Counted from the first letter of the stretch, positions 1-9,897 are shown. The stretch: DNA of 64,000 bases from an uncultured Sutterella sp. (GCA_905213905.1 CAJMKD010000014.1:1-64000); one strand, 5' to 3'. Notes: generated by a model not told the origin, from the sequence alone. A program made the numbers and translations.

Positions 1-1
1 A

Positions 2-688
2 CCCGATCCCGAAGCGCAGCCCGTGCGTTCGCCTCCGCCGCCCGTTCCAGAACCTTAGCCGGAACCAGTACCTGAGCCAGAACCCGCGCAGCCCCCTGAT
101 CCGCCGAAGCCGCCGGAACCGAAGCCCGAGCCCAAGCCCGAGCCAAAACCGGAACCCAAGCCTCAGCCGAAGCCTGCGCCTGCGCCCAAGAAGGTCGTGG
201 AAAAGCCGGTTCAGAAGAAGGCGCCGCCCGCGCAGAAGAAAGCGCCCGCTCTGCCAGCCGATGAAGTCGGCGCACCGGTGCCGCCGAGCGCCGATGCGGT
301 GCCGGGCGACGCGAATCGTGCGGGCTCGCCCGGGCTGCTTGAGGGCGGGAAGCCGGGCGGCGTCGGCGCCGGCCTCGCCGGCACGAGCACGGCTTCTTCC
401 GACGGAAAGGACCGCAACGAAGCGATTGCGCAGATCATCGCCATCATTGAGGCGAACAAGTCTTATCCGCGCCGCGCGAGACAGACCGGACAGGAAGGCG
501 TGGTGCTCCTGGCTGTTCATGTCAATGCGGCCGGCGTCGTTGAAAGCGTCGAGGTGCTTCAGAAGCATCCGTCGGTGCTTTTGAACCGGGCGGCAAAAAA
601 TGCGGCGGAGCCCCTCATCGGCGTGAAGACCCCGCTCAAGGCGGCGCTGACGCTTGAAGTGCCGGTGAAGTTTGAATTGAAGCGTTGA
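2..688 (+). pseudogene. tonB: TonB family protein, 3' part, interrupted by in-frame TAG
   Basis: TonB couples the proton-motive force via ExbB/ExbD to outer-membrane receptors. The reading frame enters from the left edge and encodes a long Pro-Glu/Pro-Lys linker, which in TonB spans the periplasm. It ends with a TonB C-terminal domain: a YPRRARQTGQEG segment, then V-rich strands and LEVPVKFELKR. A TAG stop lies in frame at 56-58 inside the Pro-Glu linker, where CAG (Gln) would fit the repeat. Downstream there is only a GTG at 197 without a ribosome binding site, so the distal part is unlikely to be translated alone. This is either a nonsense mutation or a sequencing error. The family call is firm; the start lies outside the window. 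Confidence 0.8.
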
Positions 689-859
689 GGCGCTTAGACG
701 CGCCAATGCTGGCGCACCCGCATGCTTCTCGAGCGGATTGGCGGATTTCGGCCCGATCTTCCGCTGCCGTCAAGCCGAATTAGAATGCCTCGGCCGCAGG
801 ATGCGGCCGAGCTCCCTTTTACCATTCATCAGAAAAACAAAAAAACGGAGACGATCTGC

Positions 860-1855
860 GTGAACGATCGACGAACGGACCCAATCGATACGGGAAGCGT
901 TGCCGCAGCAGCGCCGGCGCTTTCGATAAGCGGACTGCGCAAGGTATACGCTTCCGGCACAGTGGCGCTCGAGCGCATCTCGCTCAATGTGGCGGAGGGC
1001 GAGTTTTTCGGGCTTCTCGGACCCAACGGCGCCGGGAAGACGACCCTCATTTCCTGCCTCGGCGGCCTCGTGCAGCCGACGGAAGGCACCATCCGCGTTT
1101 TCGGCATCGACTGCGCGAAGCAGCGCCGGCTTGCCGCCCGGCATGTCGGCATCGTGCCGCAGGAAATCACGTTCGATCCCTTTCTGACGGTTCGCGAGAC
1201 GCTTCGCTTTCAGTCGGGCTACTGGGGCGTGCGCGGCAACGACGACTGGATCGATGAAATTCTCTCGAACCTTGGTCTTCTCGAAAAAGCGGACGCTTCC
1301 ATGCGCGCGCTCTCGGGCGGCATGAAGCGTCGCGTCCTCGTCGCGCAGGCGCTCGTTCACAAGCCGCGGCTCATTGTGCTTGACGAACCCACGGCGGGCG
1401 TCGACGTCGAGCTTCGCGAAAGCATCTGGGCCTTCATCGGGTCGCTTCATCGCGCAGGCGCCACCATCATTCTCACGACGCATCATCTAGAAGAAGCGCA
1501 GGCGCTCTGCGGGCGCATTGCGATCATGAACCGCGGGCGCATTGCGGCGCTCGACCGCACCGAGACGCTTCTTTCCCGCTTTGAGGGGCGCGTGATGAAG
1601 TGCCGGCTTCTCAAGGGCGAGCTTCCCGAGGCGCTGGCGGGCGACCTCATGCGCCGGCACGGCGCAGATCTCGTTCTTCGGGTTGCGGACGCGCGCGACG
1701 CGGGCGAAAAGCTCGCGGCTTTTGCCGCAGCTGGCGTAGAAATTGAAAACCTGACCGTTGGGCAGCCGAGCCTCGAAGACGTCTTCATCGCCGTCACGAG
1801 CGAGGCGGAAGCCAAGGCTGCGGGCGCCGTAGATGGCCGGAGGAACGTGAAGTGA
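860..1855 (+). CDS. ABC-2 type exporter, ATP-binding subunit (NodI/YadG-like)
   Basis: This is the ATPase of a two-gene ABC exporter and acts at the cytoplasmic face of the inner membrane. It has Walker A GPNGAGKTT, signature LSGGMKRR, Walker B LIVLDEPTAGVD and the switch histidine in TTHHLEEA, followed by a C-terminal extension typical of the DrrA/NodI group. I chose GTG 860, giving 331 residues, because GGAG lies 9 bases upstream. An ATG at 722 is in frame but would add about 46 low-complexity residues without a binding site. It overlaps the permease gene by four bases (GTGA), so the two are co-translated. The substrate is unknown; YadGH, NodIJ and drug exporters are all possible. Confidence 0.9.
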   Translation: MNDRRTDPIDTGSVAAAAPALSISGLRKVYASGTVALERISLNVAEGEFFGLLGPNGAGKTTLISCLGGLVQPTEGTIRVFGIDCAKQRRLAARHVGIVPQEITFDPFLTVRETLRFQSGYWGVRGNDDWIDEILSNLGLLEKADASMRALSGGMKRRVLVAQALVHKPRLIVLDEPTAGVDVELRESIWAFIGSLHRAGATIILTTHHLEEAQALCGRIAIMNRGRIAALDRTETLLSRFEGRVMKCRLLKGELPEALAGDLMRRHGADLVLRVADARDAGEKLAAFAAAGVEIENLTVGQPSLEDVFIAVTSEAEAKAAGAVDGRRNVK

Positions 1856-2619
1856 AGGACGCACTGATTCCTTTTTGGACGCTCTTCACGAAAGAGACGA
1901 TCCGCTTTCTTAAGGTTTGGAAGCACACGATTTTTGCGCCGGTGTTGACGAGCTTTCTCTACCTCGTCGTTTTCGGCGAAGCGCTCGAGAAGCACCTCCC
2001 CGTCTATGCCGGCGTCTCCTACACGAACTTCATCGTGCCGGGCCTCATCATGATGACGGTGTTGCAGAACGCCTTCTCGAACACGGCGTCTTCGCTCATC
2101 CAGTCGAAGATTTCGGGAAATCTTGTCTTCATTCTTCTCCCGGCCATACCCGGTCCGGCGATCGCAGCGGCCTACATCTGCGCGAGCTTCGTGCGCTCGG
2201 CCATGGCGGGCGCCGGGGTCTACATCGTCTGCATGGTCTGGGCGGCGCCCCCGGTCGCGAATCCCTTCTATCTTGTCGCGTTCGCGTTTTCGGGCGTCAT
2301 CATCATGGCTTCGCTCGGTCTCATTACGGCGCTTTGGGCGGAGAAGTACGACCAGATGGGCGCCGTCATGAACTTCGTCGTGATGCCGCTCACCTTCCTC
2401 TCGGGCGTCTTCTATTCGGTGGATTCGCTCCCGGAAGTCTGGCGGGATCTGAGCCTCTTCAATCCCTTCTTCTATCTTGTCGACGGCTTCCGCCAGGGAT
2501 TTTTCGGCACGGGCACGACCAATGCAGCGCTCTCGCTTGTGATCGTCGGCGTGACGGCGCTCGCGACAGCAGCGGCGGCCGTGACACTCATGACGCGCGG
2601 CTGGAAGATCCGCGCATGA
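1852..2619 (+). CDS. ABC-2 type exporter, permease subunit (NodJ/YadH-like)
   Basis: This is a 255-residue inner-membrane protein with about six hydrophobic segments and the ABC-2 membrane pattern, including the FLSGVFYSVDSLP region before the last transmembrane pair. It is the usual length for NodJ/YadH permeases. GTG 1852 is preceded by GGAGG 8 bases upstream and overlaps the stop of the ATPase gene. It forms the membrane channel for the ATPase just upstream. No third subunit or periplasmic adaptor is present, so it is probably a simple inner-membrane exporter or flippase. The substrate cannot be read from sequence. Confidence 0.88.
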   Translation: MKDALIPFWTLFTKETIRFLKVWKHTIFAPVLTSFLYLVVFGEALEKHLPVYAGVSYTNFIVPGLIMMTVLQNAFSNTASSLIQSKISGNLVFILLPAIPGPAIAAAYICASFVRSAMAGAGVYIVCMVWAAPPVANPFYLVAFAFSGVIIMASLGLITALWAEKYDQMGAVMNFVVMPLTFLSGVFYSVDSLPEVWRDLSLFNPFFYLVDGFRQGFFGTGTTNAALSLVIVGVTALATAAAAVTLMTRGWKIRA

Positions 2620-2677
2620 TCAATTGAAAGCTTTCGGACCGGCGCTGCGCGACGGAAGACCAGTCCGATTTTCGAGG

Positions 2678-2718
2678 CGCAAAGGACGTCGTCCGGTTTC
2701 CGGTCGGCGTCTTTTGCG
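2678..2718. terminator. Hairpin between convergent genes
   Basis: The arms CGCAAAGGACG and CGTCTTTTGCG (one mismatch) enclose a GC-rich loop, between the end of the ABC exporter pair and the end of the drug exporter on the other strand. The T-tracts are short, so bidirectional terminator function is an inference. Confidence 0.5.
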
Positions 2719-2829
2719 TTTCTCGGGAAGCATCAAAAGGCAGAAAAGCCACGCCGGTGCGTTTTGCCGCGACGTGCTCGAAAAGGTTGGCGCCTGCTGC
2801 GCGGAGGAGAGCCGCCGCTCGGAAACGCG

Positions 2830-4110
2830 TCAGTTCCCTTTGGCTTCGCGGCGAATCATCCGCATGAGCGCGATGCCGATCACGACGAGAATTGCCGAGG
2901 ACGCCACGAAGACCATCGAGGTGGCGGTTGTGGGCGTGCCGATCGTCGTGAGAGGCGCAACGAGCCCGCCGCCCCCGAAGCCGACGGCGCCAAGGATCGC
3001 AGCAGCGAGCCCCGAGCGCGGGCGGTGCCGCGAGAGCGCAGCCGTCATGGCGGCCGGGAGCGTGAGGCCGAGCATGATGAGAAGAATGAAGTAGATCGGG
3101 GCAATCGCCCAGAGCGTCAGATCGAAGGCGTAGCCGATCGCGAGAAGGGCGGAAGCGGCTAGCATGCCGATCGCGCCCGCGAGCATGGCGAAGGCCGGCG
3201 AAGAAAGACGGCTCGAGAAGGCGGCACCTACGGTAATCCCGAGCGCCATGGCGCCGAAGAACATGCCGTAGTGCGTGGCCGAGAGCGCAAAGTGATCCTG
3301 GAAAATGAAGGGCGACGAAGCAATGTGCGCGAAAAGCACGGCCGACGCAAAGATCTGCTGGAGCACGATCGCAACGAACACCGGATCGCCGAAAAGGCGC
3401 TTCACGCTTTCCCGGAAGGTTTCGGGCGAAGCCGGCAGCTCGGACGCGGCGCTTTGCGGTTTCGGGCCGGAGGCAAGCTTGGCTGCGCGGCGCGCCTTGG
3501 CGGCGAAGCGCGTTTCCGCAAGCCGCATGAAGGTGAGGATGAGGAGGCCGATCCCGGCCGCAAACATGAGCCAGAAGATGCCGCGCCAGCCTACCGTTTC
3601 CGCGATTAGGGAGCCGAGAAGCGGCGCCGTGATGGGCGCAATGCCTTGAATGGAGCCCATGACGGCCATGAAGCTCCCGAGTGCGCGGCCGGTGTATCGA
3701 TCGGCCGCTACGGCTCTTGACATCACGATTGCGCCCGAAGCGCCGAGCCCTTCGAGAAAGCGCATGGCAAGAAAGAGTTCGACCGAGGGCGCAGCGGCCG
3801 CGCCGAAGGTCGATGCCGTGAAGAGAAGCAGGCTCCAGAGCAGCGGTCCGCGCCGGCCCTTGGCGTCGGAGAGCGGCCCCACGAAGAGCTGGCCGATCGC
3901 GAGCCCCCACATCGTCATCGAGAGCCCAAGCTGCACCATGGAGGCGGACGCTTGGAAAGCCTTCACTTGTTCGGGCAGCGTCGGGAGATAAAAGTCTGTG
4001 ACGAACGGGCCGAAAGCGGCCAGCGCCGCAAGAAAGAAAAGCAAAAAGGTGCGGCTGTTCTCCGCGGGCGGCGAGAAAAACGATTTCGTCGCTGAAGTAC
4101 CTGCTTGCAT
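2830..4110 (-). CDS. MFS multidrug exporter, Bcr/CflA family
   Basis: This is a proton-driven drug/H+ antiporter of the inner membrane. The 426-residue product has twelve hydrophobic segments and the family-specific FVTDFYLPTLPEQV motif in the first segment, followed by an MFS loop (LSDAKGRRGP) and RAVAADRYTGRALGS. The start at 4110 has GGGAG 9 bases upstream. An earlier ATG at 4173 lacks a binding site and adds 21 residues without family similarity. It stands alone, convergent with the ABC exporter. E. coli Bcr exports bicyclomycin and cysteine and CflA chloramphenicol; the specificity here is unknown. Confidence 0.88.
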   Translation of the reverse strand: MQAGTSATKSFFSPPAENSRTFLLFFLAALAAFGPFVTDFYLPTLPEQVKAFQASASMVQLGLSMTMWGLAIGQLFVGPLSDAKGRRGPLLWSLLLFTASTFGAAAAPSVELFLAMRFLEGLGASGAIVMSRAVAADRYTGRALGSFMAVMGSIQGIAPITAPLLGSLIAETVGWRGIFWLMFAAGIGLLILTFMRLAETRFAAKARRAAKLASGPKPQSAASELPASPETFRESVKRLFGDPVFVAIVLQQIFASAVLFAHIASSPFIFQDHFALSATHYGMFFGAMALGITVGAAFSSRLSSPAFAMLAGAIGMLAASALLAIGYAFDLTLWAIAPIYFILLIMLGLTLPAAMTAALSRHRPRSGLAAAILGAVGFGGGGLVAPLTTIGTPTTATSMVFVASSAILVVIGIALMRMIRREAKGN

Positions 4111-4368
4111 CAAGCGTGGCTCCCAATGATTGGTGTTGTTGCGGCAGCGGCCAGACGTTCGGGCTGGCGTCATGCGGCGGTTTTTTTTGAAGTTTACAAG
4201 CCGAAAACCGGGCGAATCTGAAGCTCCGATGCCGTTGCGGCGCGCTTTTGGGGGCCGGCATCAGTCGAAGAGCGGATCCGGATTATCGCCCAGGCTGACC
4301 GATCTCCGTGGAGTGCTTCGGCGCGGCTGAAGAAACTTCGTCGCCAGTCAGGCGTTGCACGCTGCCAA

Positions 4369-4410
4369 CTTATGTCATTTACCCTCCCGTAGGGGTGCAG
4401 ATGACATAAG
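4369..4410. repeat. Perfect 10-bp inverted repeat with nested stem
   Basis: CTTATGTCAT at 4369-4378 is repeated exactly inverted at 4401-4410. The 22-base loop holds a second short stem (ACCCT/AGGGGT). A T-rich stretch follows on the + strand (about 4415-4423). It lies between the divergent drug exporter and autotransporter genes. It could be an operator, a terminator of an upstream transcript, or an RNA structure. The rest of 4111-4368 shows nothing recognisable. Confidence 0.5.
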
Positions 4411-4459
4411 TACGCTCTTTTTCTAATGGTTGAATTTTCTATTGAAATCAAGTGATATT

Positions 4460-4500
4460 ATTTATGCCTACAGCTGCATATAGGTATAAATACCCCACCC
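4460..4500. promoter_or_regulatory. Palindromic AT-rich element and C-rich tract upstream of autotransporter 1
   Basis: An imperfect 13-bp inverted repeat (4460-4472 and 4479-4491, 11 of 13 matching) overlaps the palindrome GGTATAAATACC at 4483-4494, which runs into CCCCACCCC (4493-4500 and neighbours). A closely similar arrangement, GGGTAATTACCC followed by nine C, precedes the second autotransporter. Sharing between two paralogues suggests an operator or promoter element; the function is inferred. Confidence 0.5.
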
Positions 4501-4534
4501 CTTGAAAAGGTCGCTTCCTAGGATGGCTTCGTGG

Positions 4535-4562
4535 TGCCGCGGCGAGATCTCGTGCCGCGGCA
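4535..4562 (+). promoter_or_regulatory. GC-rich hairpin in autotransporter 1 leader
   Basis: The arms TGCCGCGGC and GCCGCGGCA, with inner GAGA/TCTC pairs, form a strong stem about 55 bases before the start codon at 4619. If the promoter lies near 4480, this hairpin is in the 5' untranslated RNA and may affect stability or translation. Confidence 0.45.
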
Positions 4563-4618
4563 TCATGCCTTCCGCCCGATGCGGCGGATGGCCGAGAAAT
4601 ATTTCTTGGAGCAAGTTA

Positions 4619-7600
4619 ATGAACAAGAATTTCAAGGTGGTCTTCTCGAAGGCCCGCAACGCTCTGATGGTTGTGAACGAAGTCACATCTTCCGTTCAAG
4701 CCAAGGGCACGAAGACGGTGATCGCTGCGGCCGTTGCCGCTGTGGCTGCCGGCGCAGCGGTTGCGGCGGAGCCGACCAATACAACGCTGACGGAAACTGA
4801 TAAGCAGATCGTCTACACGGGCAAAGACGCGACCGACGGAAAGAAGCTTGATCAATATTTCGTGACGGCAAATAAAAAAGACGGCGCCACCGTGACCGAC
4901 AAGACGGCCGACGTCTTCGGCAAAGACGGCAAGGTTGACGTCCTGATGCGCGTCGACGGAGACAAGCGTCTCGTCATTTCGAATGGCGCCTTCACGAATC
5001 TTGGCAGTCCGATGGAGGACGTGTCAGGCGGTCGCGGCGCGCTGGTTTCTGTTGCCGGCGGCAATGCTGCCATCACGAACGTCACGTTCGAAGGCAACAA
5101 GTTCGCGAGCGTTAAGAACGGTGAAACCCTCGACGGCACCGGCGCACGCGGTCTGGTTCTTCTTTCGGATAGCGGCAAGCTATTTGTCAAGGACTCCGCC
5201 TTCAAGGACAATGCCGGCGGCTTCGGCACCGCCATTCATGTTTCGTCCGGTACGGCAGAAGTCATTGATACCGACTTCATCGGCAACACCGCTGACTACC
5301 ATGGCGGCGCGATGCGCGTGAACGGAAGCAATGCCGTTGCCAACGTTGAAGGCAGTCTTTTCCAGAACAACATCGCCGGCGGCAAGGGCGGTGCGGCCAT
5401 CATCAGCGGCGGCGGTAAAGCCACGTTTGACGGCGTCACGTTCAGCGGCAACGAAGCGAAGCAGGCCAAAAGCGAAAACGGCACAGTGGCTTCAGCGGGC
5501 GGCGCGCTGATGATTCTCGGCGATGCCGGCGAAGTTTCCATCACGGACTCGGCATTCACCGGAAACAAGGCTTCGACTGGTCGCGGCGGCGCGATTGCCA
5601 TTGATGGCTCCGAAACCAACACCATCAAGAATTCCACCTTCACCGGCAACACCGCTGTTGAAGGCGGTGCCGTCGGTCTTTGGGGCGGCAAGGCGACATT
5701 CACCGATACTGATTTCATTGACAATACGGCCGGCGGCTGGGGCGGCGCGATCTTTGTCGGCAACGGCGGCGAAGTGACGATTGCTGCCGACAAAAAGGAC
5801 GTGACCTTCTCCGGCAACAAGGCAGGCACGGATTCTCAGGAACTGGCGCCGCAGCGCTACGACTACACGGGCGACGCGCTGTATCTCCAGGGTACAAAGG
5901 CTACGTTTGATGCCGCCAAGGACCGCACGATCACGGTGGCTGATGGCATTGCCGCTCTCTCAACGGCTGAAACTCCTGCTGAAATCACCAAGTCCCGCGA
6001 AGGCGCGCTCGTCGTTACCGGCAGCATGGAAGGCTTTGTCGGCAAACTCAATGTCACCGAAGGCGAGATGACGATTGCGGGCGGCATCGGTTCGTACGAC
6101 CTCGCGACGCAGTCTGCATTGAACAGAAATACGATCGGTGAAGCGGCTGCCTACGGCATGACGACGACCGTGACGGTTGGCGGTGGCAACAAAAAGGCCA
6201 AGCTTACGATGGGCGACGTGGTCGTCAATCGTGCTGCGGCTTCTGAATCAGATACAGCCGGCACGAAGTTCGACGTTAAGAACGGCAGCGCGCTGACATT
6301 GAAGAGCCTCACGCTTACCTCGTCTAAGTACACCGACCGTGTCGAGCCTGCCGCCACCCCTGCAACGTTTGAAACGAAGGGACACGGCACTGTTGTAGTG
6401 GACGAGAAGGCAGAAGCTCAGATTGAAGAAGCGCTCACCGTTGAGGCGGGCACGATTTTTGATAAGAGCGGCAATGGCAAGCTTACGGTCGGCAGCCTCA
6501 GCACAGCCGCCGGTACAGCTGCTTCTACAGGCACAAGCGCTGTGGAAGAGGGAACGATCAACATTTCGGCAGGCACGCTTGCCGTTCTTGGCGCTTCGAC
6601 CAATGCGGGTACGATTCAGGATGGTACTGGCAGCGGCACGCTGGAAATTGCAGGCGACTTTGCCAACAGCGGCGCCATTGACGTAACGACGCTCGACATC
6701 ACGGGCGGCACGTTCACGAACACGGCTTGGGAAAACGTTAAAGAAGGTGTTTTCAATAAGATCCAAGTCGGCATGACGGCTGACACGCTCACGATCGAAA
6801 ACGCCAAGTTCGTCAACAGCGGCACGTTTGCGGCCAACACCATTGAGCTCAATGAAGGTGCTTGGCTTGAAACGGCGATCTCGCTTGGTGGTAGTACCGA
6901 CGGCACGCTCTCGAAGAAGGACGGCGAGTCGAGCATGGTGGTCAACACCCTGTACTTGAACGAAGGCGCGACCCTCAACGTCCTGGGCTACAACGATAAG
7001 TACGGCGAGGCCAAGGAAAACAACGCGCTCAACATTCACAGCGGCACGTTTAATCTCGACGGCGGCAATGTGCTCATCAACGGCGAGTCGCTTGCGGACA
7101 AGACCGTCATGGTCAATGTCGGTAGCCTCAACGTGAAGTACGGCGACTATGAAGTCGGCACGCTTTCGTTCGAATCCGAAACCTCAGGCGTGGTCACGAT
7201 TGAAGAAGGGTCGCTGAAGGTCAACAACAAGCTCGAAACCAAAGCGACCTCTAATCTGGTTGTCGGCGTCAACGGCACGCTTGATCTGACAGCTGAATCG
7301 ATCGGGCTCAAGGCCAAGGCAGACGGCTCGAGTGAAACTGCTACTGGGTTCAAGGGTGTTTCCAACAGCGGCACGATTAAGATTTCCGGCTTTGACGGTC
7401 AGACGCTCAAGACGGATTTCTTTAATGGGCTGACTGCCGGACAAACTACCAAGATTACCGGTACTGGCTTGATCGACTTCGGCAATATTGCCATTGAAGG
7501 CGTGACGGCGGATGACGACGGTTATTACGACTACTCTGAAGTTAAGAATCTCGGCGGCGTTGTTACGGACACTTTCAAGCAGGCTACGTTTGTCGTTGAT

Positions 7601-9811
7601 CAGAATGAAAACGTTCGCGGCAGCTTCGGCAGCCTCCGAACCGCTCAGGATTCCATCAACGTCGACAAAATGCTGGTTCTGAATGGCTCCGGCCTTTTGG
7701 CGGTCACGACTGGCACAACTGAAACGGCCGCTGGCTTTACGCTTAACGACGGCGATGTGCTCCGCACGACTGGCAACGATGCTGTGATCGGCGAGTTGGC
7801 GGGTACGGGTACGCTTTCTGTCGATTCCGGCAGCCTCTCCGTAACCGAACTGACGAAGGCCGAAGGCGAGACGCCGGCGACTTATGCCGCAATTAACGTC
7901 AATAACTTCTACGTTGAAGACGGTGCTACGTTCACGTCGCTTGGCGATGTCACGGTGAAGAAAAAAGGCGCCATCAGCGGCACTGCAAACATCAAGAACC
8001 TGACGATTGGCGACAATGTTGCCGCTACTCTCGAGATCGACGGTTCCGCGGTTGTTGAGACGCTCGTAGGCATGGCAGACAGTACGGTTCGCGTGGGCGA
8101 CAACGATGACGCTGGTTCGTTGGTTGTGACAACCGTGACTTCCGGCAAGATCTTTGCGGACCCGGCTTGGGAAAACGGCACCGAGCACTCCACGGTTGCT
8201 GTTGAAACGCTTAAAGGCGGCGTTGTGGAAGCAGGCCGCAACTCGATCGTTGCTGTCGGCACCACGAACATCGCTGAAGCGCAGGCCGCCCTTGCAAAGA
8301 CGGGCCGTGTGCTGGCGAAGGAAGGCAAGAACGCTGTCCAGGGCGTCGCGTATGTGACGGGCAATCCTGAAACGGACGAAGTCACGGGCAAGGTGACCTA
8401 CACGACGATTGCGGGCAATGTGCTTGCTTCGGGTGCCGACACGCCGACGACAACGGCTTCAACGGGCACAGCCGAAGGCGGCCTGATGATCGTCGATATG
8501 AACAAGGTTGATGCGACGGGAAATAAGGCGGTCTTTGCGAATAAAGTCGAGAACGACGGCACGATCTATCTCTTGGACGGCGTGAAGGGTCAGTCGGTCA
8601 AGCTGAGTGAAACTTCTTACGAAGGTACAAACGGCCAAATCGAAATTGCTGCAGAACGCATCCTGAACGCAACTGTCGACAACTCGACGGTGGCAATCGA
8701 CCTTATTGACCGCGCCACCTATCAGGAAGCTTTCGGCGGCCTCGCTGCAGCCAATGCGATCTACAGCCTCTACGACAATGCCGCGAACAACAATGGCTCG
8801 AAGTCTGCGCAGTTTGCCAATTGGCTGATGAGCGCTGAAAGCGTCAACGGCCTTGCGACGAATGGCGATGTCGTGGCGGTCGGAAATGCCGCGGCTGCGA
8901 TTGGCGCAACGGCAGGCCTCCAGACGGTGACGATGGATGCCGTTGAAGGCTTCACCGACACGATCGGCACGCGCACGAGCATCCTCGCGTCGCGCGGCGA
9001 AGGCGTGAACGTCTGGGCGGACGTCAACGGCGGCCGCTATCAGGCCAAGAAGCTGATGGATGGTGCGGGTTATTCGTCCGACATCTATGCCGGCGTCCTC
9101 GGTATCGATACGACCGTTTCCTGCGGCGCTGTGATCGGTGCTGCCATCACAGTCGGCACGGCCGATACGGACAGCGAAAAGACGCTGGCCGATACGTCGA
9201 CCGACACGGACTTCTACGGCGTGTCTCTCTATACGTCGAAGAGAATTGGGGAAGCCGCGAACTTCGCGGTTGACCTCGGCTACGTCCATGCCTCGAACGA
9301 TGTGTCGGGCAGTGTTGCAGGCTATCGCCTTGCCGATTTCTCGGCCGATACCGATGCCTTCACGCTCGGCATCAAGGGCGAACTTCTCACGAAGTTCGGT
9401 TCGATGAACGTTGTTCCGCATGCCGGACTCCGCTACACGCGTCTCTCCACCGACGACTTTGAAGCTGCGTACGAGACGAGCGTCGACGACATGAACATCT
9501 TCCAGCTGCCGGTCGGCGTCACCTTCTCGGGCGACTTCGATCTGGCCGGCTGGAAGACCTCGCCGATGTTCGACCTTTCGGTCATTCCGGCTTTCGGCGA
9601 CAAGGATGCGGACATGAAGCTCGGCATCCAGGGCGCGTCTGCAACGGACAACCTTGCGGTTCGCGTGATCGACACGACGCCCGTCCAGGCCGCGCTCGGC
9701 ATTTCTGCCACGAAGGGCGCCTGGAACTTCGGCCTCAGCTACAAGCTGGGCGTCGGCGGTGATGAGCGTCTCGACAACGCGTTCAACGCCCGCGTGAGCT
9801 ATGCCTTCTAA
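4619..9811 (+). CDS. Giant autotransporter adhesin 1 with ESPR signal and Pmp-like repeats
   Basis: This is a type V secreted surface protein of 1730 residues. The N-terminus is an extended signal peptide region (MNKNFKVVFSKARNALMVV) followed by an Ala-rich hydrophobic core and an AVAA|E cleavage site. Residues about 130-450 carry roughly eight repeats pairing GGA(I/L/V) with FxGN(K/T)A, the signature of chlamydial Pmp passengers. A long beta-helix-like Thr/Gly/Asn-rich region follows, and the last ~270 residues form an autotransporter beta-barrel ending in VSYAF. ATG 4619 has GGAG 7 bases upstream; the open frame back to 4502 has no good start and would bury the ESPR. A paralogue lies at 10694. 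Adhesion or surface display is inferred from the family. Confidence 0.92.
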   Translation: MNKNFKVVFSKARNALMVVNEVTSSVQAKGTKTVIAAAVAAVAAGAAVAAEPTNTTLTETDKQIVYTGKDATDGKKLDQYFVTANKKDGATVTDKTADVFGKDGKVDVLMRVDGDKRLVISNGAFTNLGSPMEDVSGGRGALVSVAGGNAAITNVTFEGNKFASVKNGETLDGTGARGLVLLSDSGKLFVKDSAFKDNAGGFGTAIHVSSGTAEVIDTDFIGNTADYHGGAMRVNGSNAVANVEGSLFQNNIAGGKGGAAIISGGGKATFDGVTFSGNEAKQAKSENGTVASAGGALMILGDAGEVSITDSAFTGNKASTGRGGAIAIDGSETNTIKNSTFTGNTAVEGGAVGLWGGKATFTDTDFIDNTAGGWGGAIFVGNGGEVTIAADKKDVTFSGNKAGTDSQELAPQRYDYTGDALYLQGTKATFDAAKDRTITVADGIAALSTAETPAEITKSREGALVVTGSMEGFVGKLNVTEGEMTIAGGIGSYDLATQSALNRNTIGEAAAYGMTTTVTVGGGNKKAKLTMGDVVVNRAAASESDTAGTKFDVKNGSALTLKSLTLTSSKYTDRVEPAATPATFETKGHGTVVVDEKAEAQIEEALTVEAGTIFDKSGNGKLTVGSLSTAAGTAASTGTSAVEEGTINISAGTLAVLGASTNAGTIQDGTGSGTLEIAGDFANSGAIDVTTLDITGGTFTNTAWENVKEGVFNKIQVGMTADTLTIENAKFVNSGTFAANTIELNEGAWLETAISLGGSTDGTLSKKDGESSMVVNTLYLNEGATLNVLGYNDKYGEAKENNALNIHSGTFNLDGGNVLINGESLADKTVMVNVGSLNVKYGDYEVGTLSFESETSGVVTIEEGSLKVNNKLETKATSNLVVGVNGTLDLTAESIGLKAKADGSSETATGFKGVSNSGTIKISGFDGQTLKTDFFNGLTAGQTTKITGTGLIDFGNIAIEGVTADDDGYYDYSEVKNLGGVVTDTFKQATFVVDQNENVRGSFGSLRTAQDSINVDKMLVLNGSGLLAVTTGTTETAAGFTLNDGDVLRTTGNDAVIGELAGTGTLSVDSGSLSVTELTKAEGETPATYAAINVNNFYVEDGATFTSLGDVTVKKKGAISGTANIKNLTIGDNVAATLEIDGSAVVETLVGMADSTVRVGDNDDAGSLVVTTVTSGKIFADPAWENGTEHSTVAVETLKGGVVEAGRNSIVAVGTTNIAEAQAALAKTGRVLAKEGKNAVQGVAYVTGNPETDEVTGKVTYTTIAGNVLASGADTPTTTASTGTAEGGLMIVDMNKVDATGNKAVFANKVENDGTIYLLDGVKGQSVKLSETSYEGTNGQIEIAAERILNATVDNSTVAIDLIDRATYQEAFGGLAAANAIYSLYDNAANNNGSKSAQFANWLMSAESVNGLATNGDVVAVGNAAAAIGATAGLQTVTMDAVEGFTDTIGTRTSILASRGEGVNVWADVNGGRYQAKKLMDGAGYSSDIYAGVLGIDTTVSCGAVIGAAITVGTADTDSEKTLADTSTDTDFYGVSLYTSKRIGEAANFAVDLGYVHASNDVSGSVAGYRLADFSADTDAFTLGIKGELLTKFGSMNVVPHAGLRYTRLSTDDFEAAYETSVDDMNIFQLPVGVTFSGDFDLAGWKTSPMFDLSVIPAFGDKDADMKLGIQGASATDNLAVRVIDTTPVQAALGISATKGAWNFGLSYKLGVGGDERLDNAFNARVSYAF

Positions 9812-9818
9812 CTGAGAA

Positions 9819-9897
9819 AAGCAGCGGCGGTTTCTTCAACCGCTGCTGCTTCCCAGTGCCTGTTTCAAACAGGCATACGGAAGGGAGTGTTCACTCC
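9819..9897 (+). terminator. Three successive hairpins after autotransporter 1
   Basis: Directly after the stop codon are a 14-bp stem (9819-9832 with 9838-9851, one G-T pair), a nine-base-arm palindrome TGCCTGTTTCAAACAGGCA (9857-9875), and GGAGTGTTCACTCC (9884-9897). None has a T-tract. They may protect the mRNA 3' end or interact with the terminator downstream. Confidence 0.55.

Noticed and set aside
2588..4261. Long minus-strand frame overlapping the drug exporter
   Set aside because: It is another frame of the same exporter gene, rich in Arg, His and Ser, without recognisable domains.
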